Shown here piece after piece: positions 4,897-5,581 of a stretch of 5,581 nt of DNA. Below the pieces are notes generated by a model. That model was given only the letters and a program-made list of their open reading frames with translations, was not told where the DNA came from and did no database searches. Within the stretch, counting starts at the first letter, position 1; each line of letters begins with the position of its first letter. Origin of the DNA: an uncultured Alphaproteobacteria bacterium (lineage in GTDB: Bacteria > Pseudomonadota > Alphaproteobacteria > Micavibrionales > Micavibrionaceae); NCBI GenBank assembly GCA_937128575.1, contig CAKZMN010000075.1:1-5581 (forward strand), in the 5' to 3' direction. Position numbers and translations under genes: made by a program.

Positions 4897-5581
4897 TCTT
4901 TTTCGATAGAGCCCGCCGCGACAATTTTCATTGTTTTTGGGGCTTGCGCGATAATTACGAAGCCATCGGCAGGAAACATGTCTTTAGGGACATTGAGGTT
5001 TCTGTATCCACCATCCCAGTTCAATAATTTTTGAGCATGAGTTGCGACGTTGATGTTTTTCATGATTTTACCAGCAAGGGGTCCGGCGGTGACGGGCATG
5101 TCTTCTCTCTTTTTATAGGCAAAAAGCCAGATATCTGCCGGTTCTTTTACATTAATTTTTGGCAGAGTGATGCTGAGGTCTTTTGAGCCGAGATCAAGCT
5201 GTATCGCGCTTACATCGTTCATTGAGGAGGCGAGATTAATCGCGGCCTGTAATATATGTTCTTGGTCGCCCTTTGTGTCAAACTGGCCGTTAATAATGGT
5301 TTTGGGGGTGCTGCTCTCGCTCAGGCCCAAGGCATTTGAGTATTGATCGTGCCGGAAATCGCAGAATTCTCTGGCGAAGGGGTCGGGCACTTGTTCCTCG
5401 AAGAAGGTCACGTGACAGCTGATGAGTATCAGGTTGCTGCGCGGTAAGTCTGAGAGTTTTTCGAATTGTTCGCTGGCGGGGGGGGTGTCTGAGCAGCCGG
5501 GAGAGGTGAATAGCTCCACCACCGTTAGCCCCTTTGCGGCGCTTGCATTGTGCGCCTGCCCTATGAAGACGTAGCCCATTA
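4893..5581 (-). CDS. DUF1223 family thioredoxin-fold protein, 5' end beyond the window
   Basis: The product matches the DUF1223 family, exported or envelope proteins with a thioredoxin-like fold whose function is not established. Counting from the ATG at 5579 (228 residues), the signature VVELFTSPGC lies at 20-29 and is followed by SDTPP. Family members, as I recall them, have GCSSCPP, so the second cysteine of the CxxC is replaced here by T32. Further matches are SCHVTFFEEQVPDPFA (54-69; family HVDYWD...DPFA) and STPKTIING (90-98; family TPQ.VVNG). The other cysteines are C55 and C73. The first residues, up to an AHNASA|AKG cleavage-like site, look like the end of a signal peptide whose basic and hydrophobic start is missing. 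The true start is therefore probably outside the window. The gene converges with xth; the stops interlock at 4893-4896, and no terminator fits between them. Confidence 0.85.
   Translation of the reverse strand, partial: MGYVFIGQAHNASAAKGLTVVELFTSPGCSDTPPASEQFEKLSDLPRSNLILISCHVTFFEEQVPDPFAREFCDFRHDQYSNALGLSESSTPKTIINGQFDTKGDQEHILQAAINLASSMNDVSAIQLDLGSKDLSITLPKINVKEPADIWLFAYKKREDMPVTAGPLAGKIMKNINVATHAQKLLNWDGGYRNLNVPKDMFPADGFVIIAQAPKTMKIVAAGSIEKD

Noticed and set aside
4839..5027. Plus-strand open frame across the xth/DUF1223 junction.
   Set aside because: It overlaps two well supported genes in other frames and shows no recognisable features.

Overview
The window looks like chromosomal DNA of an alphaproteobacterium of moderate G+C content. 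The evidence is the DnaX sequence (alphaproteobacterial-type N-terminal module and C-terminal tau domain), a short bacterial SRP RNA directly upstream of dnaX, and a short single-domain QueF. An uncultivated, Micavibrio-like or Rhodospirillales-like lineage would fit, but the genus cannot be fixed from this sequence. There is no transposase, integrase, CRISPR array or tRNA gene.

Positions 1-1508 hold a compact plus-strand cluster for 7-deazaguanine (queuosine precursor) synthesis: the C-terminal part of queE, a three-helix membrane protein of unknown function, and queF. Each of the two downstream genes has a ribosome site lying at the stop codon of the gene before it, so they are almost certainly co-transcribed. 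The QueE frame is open to the window edge, but its first ~33 residues do not look like QueE.

Positions 1509-1848 are non-coding for protein. They carry a promoter, the 4.5S-type SRP RNA (ffs), two hairpins that could end its transcript, and the dnaX leader.

Positions 1849-3960 hold dnaX (clamp-loader tau subunit) and, 24 bases later, the nucleoid-associated protein gene ybaB/ebfC. A likely terminator follows. recR, which usually comes next in this cluster, is absent.

Positions 3961-4101 are a short spacer with the terminator and a perfect 9-bp tandem repeat. It precedes xth (exonuclease III family AP endonuclease) on the plus strand. xth converges with a minus-strand DUF1223 gene that runs off the right edge; their TAA stop codons interlock in a TTAA, leaving no intergenic space.

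Most of the window is housekeeping DNA. I do not see a clear new multi-gene system. The items most worth a second look are the un-QueE-like start of the queE frame, the unknown membrane protein between queE and queF, and the lost second cysteine in the DUF1223 protein's CxxC motif.
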